A stretch of DNA of 64,000 bases, taken from Zeus faber. Lineage: Eukaryota; Chordata; Actinopteri; Zeiformes; Zeidae. The position numbers were made by a program, and so were the translations under genes. The stretch spans positions 34,225,811 through 34,289,810 of the forward strand of contig OY482846.1 of NCBI GenBank assembly GCA_960531495.1, written 5' to 3'. The notes below the pieces were generated by a model. It did not search any database. It saw only the letters and a list, made by a program, of their open reading frames with translations, and was not told the DNA's origin. Below are positions 62,561 through 64,000 of the stretch, piece by piece. Position 1 is the first letter of the stretch; each line of letters starts with the position of its first letter.

Positions 62561-62599
62561 TGACAACGCGCACAGGTCTTCAGTGGTCGGGACATTTTA

Positions 62600-63319
62600 G
62601 AGGTTCACAGGATCGTGGTGTAGTAGCAAAAAAAAAAAAAAGTACCTCCGAACATTAAACCACACGCACACGCGACGAACTAATGAGCCCGTGACATCCG
62701 CGACATTCGGACGACGGTCGCATCTCCGGGACCCCGCACGGCCGTGACGTTCCGATTCACTTCCCTCGTCGGCGCCGTGGTTTTCGGGGCTTCGGGAGGC
62801 GCAGATCAAGGACAAGGACAACGTCGAGCGCCGCCCGCGGGGGGGGTCAACTCACACACACACACACACACAAGTTAGCGACCCCCGCTCACCACGAACT
62901 GGGGGTGGGACGCGGATCCGCGCTGAAACAATCGAAACCATCGCCCCAAAATATCGCGGCGATATTACAGCGGCGGGGAAGCAGACCTACCGCCGCAGAG
63001 CTCTCCGGCGTCACCGCCTCCTCTCCCCGTAGTAACTTGTCCGGCGAGCGGCGTGTCGGACCCCGCCGCGCCGCGCCGCGCCGCGCCGCACCGCACCGCG
63101 CCGCTCCTCTCCAGTGCGCTCCGGTGCAGGACGCTGCCGCTGCCGCTGCCGCTGCCGCCGCCGCCGCCGCTCGAGCCTCCTCCGCGACGCGACTGGACGC
63201 CGGACGCGGGAGCGGAGGGCGCGAGGCGAGCACGCGCTCCCGCGGCTGACGGAAGGCGCCGTCCAATCAGCACCGCGCTCGGGCCAATCAGCCAATCGGA
63301 AAACGGGAGGGAGCGGGGA

Positions 63320-63355
<36 letters not shown>

Positions 63356-63420
63356 CCGGCCCGAGCGGCGGCGTGTTGGCGGATCAACTTTATTTTAAAC
63401 GTGACGCATGTTTGTTGATT
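62600..63420 (-). promoter_or_regulatory. CpG island with CCAAT boxes, probable promoter
   Basis: CpG density is far above the rest of the window, strongest at 62880-63380 (CCGCGCCGCGCCGCGCCGCG near 63065; GCCGCTGCCGCTGCCG near 63133). CCAAT boxes lie at 63263, 63284 and 63292, all followed by C(A/G)G, beside GGGAGGGAGCGGGG. On the minus strand a GTGAGC donor follows TTCGTG with the exon edge at 62893, and GTAGGT offers another donor near 62985. On the plus side I saw no good donor up to 63700. This favours, weakly, a minus-strand first exon ending at 62893. The Ala-rich frames across it start at non-ATG codons and are probably untranslated. A poly-C of 31 lies at 63324-63354. Confidence 0.6.
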
Positions 63421-64000
63421 GTTGAGCCTCCTGCCGTGTCGATGGGGGGAGCATCTTGGAATGACGTAAAATATTAAAATAATGGTTTTGTTTTGGAGCG
63501 TTACGTCTTTGGCTGCCGATGCGCTCGAGGACCACCAGCCCCCCCCCAAAAAAAACAGCTCCCTGCTGGACAACCCCATGAACAAAAAAGTTAAAAAAAA
63601 AAAAATCGAAATAAAAATAAATGAATACAAATGAAAAGGAATGCGTCGTGTGTCTCATTCTTGCCACTGTTAAGCGAAGAAATGTGAGAACATGTGAAAA
63701 CTAGTAAAAACGAATGATTAGCAGGGAACTACGATCTGTGAGGGGTCAAACTGGCTCGTTTTAAAGTTTGAAAATCTTCTTCAAATCGAACAACCCATGA
63801 AAGAAACGTGAGTGAATGTAAAATAATAATAACAACTGTATGTCTCGTTTTTCTTTTGCCACTACAGAAAAAAAAACAAAAAAACAGTTGTCACTCAATA
63901 TTGGTTGGAATTATTGTTATTCAGGTAAACACCACATTAATTGGATGCGTTTGGTTTTGTTTTATGTTTAAAGATTCGAGATCTTTTTAAGTAATCATCC
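63421..64000. other. Unique DNA right of the CpG island
   Basis: CpG falls back to background. A runs near 63590. GAATGCGTCGTGTGTCTCAT and CTGTATGTCTCGTTTTTC-type words near 63645 and 63838 resemble each other loosely. No exon recognised before the window ends. Confidence 0.45.

Noticed and set aside
62889..63630. Ala-, Arg- and Gly-rich frames of 94-221 codons on both strands of the CpG island
   Set aside because: They begin at non-ATG codons or in unrelated AT-rich DNA and arise from CGG/CCG repeats; better explained as untranslated promoter DNA.

Overview
This window looks like a non-coding stretch of a ray-finned (teleost) fish nuclear genome. The reasons are very long (AC)n arrays, many minisatellites, AT-rich single-copy DNA with low CpG, decayed LINE copies of types common in fish, tRNA-derived SINEs and many hAT-like or other cut-and-paste transposon remnants. 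I found no intact host protein-coding gene. Most open frames are translations of microsatellites (poly Thr-His or Val-Cys), low-complexity DNA or transposon pieces, and many begin at TTG or GTG rather than ATG.

Layout. 1-9 kb: unique DNA with a SINE remnant, a 25-bp minisatellite (1.7-2.4 kb), a CTAC/CCAT tetranucleotide field (3.2-3.8 kb), a quiet AT-rich block that may hold conserved regulatory DNA (4.7-5.9 kb) and a 26-bp minisatellite (7.8-8.5 kb). 9-24 kb: a hAT-type MITE (9.7-10.1 kb), a GC-rich patch (10.4 kb), twin AC arrays (15.8-16.2 kb), a TIR element (18.8-19.3 kb) and SINE B pieces. 24-36 kb: homopolymers, SINE B, a GACA-rich minisatellite, another MITE, and a TIR element swollen by an internal minisatellite (30.9-31.8 kb). 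36-42 kb: an L2-tailed SINE, a LINE reverse transcriptase fragment nested in a TIR element, an old tandem repeat, and the compact relative of the 31-kb element. 45-54 kb: MITEs around a 3.5-kb hAT element (49183-52710) with matching termini, a probable 8-bp target duplication and a decayed, apparently multi-exon transposase. 55-62.5 kb: LINE endonuclease and L2 3'-end fragments, a SINE nested in a MITE, a diverged triplication and more AC arrays. 62.6-63.4 kb: a CpG island with three CCAAT boxes, the best promoter candidate.

How it fits together. The 3.5-kb hAT element is a plausible source of the surrounding MITEs, because the 383-bp MITE at 9677 joins its two ends. The tRNA-derived SINE at 36.6 kb carries the same 3' tail as the L2-type LINE end at 62 kb, so it probably depended on L2 reverse transcriptase. 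If the CpG island drives transcription leftwards, most of the window could be the first intron or upstream DNA of one large gene; this is inference.
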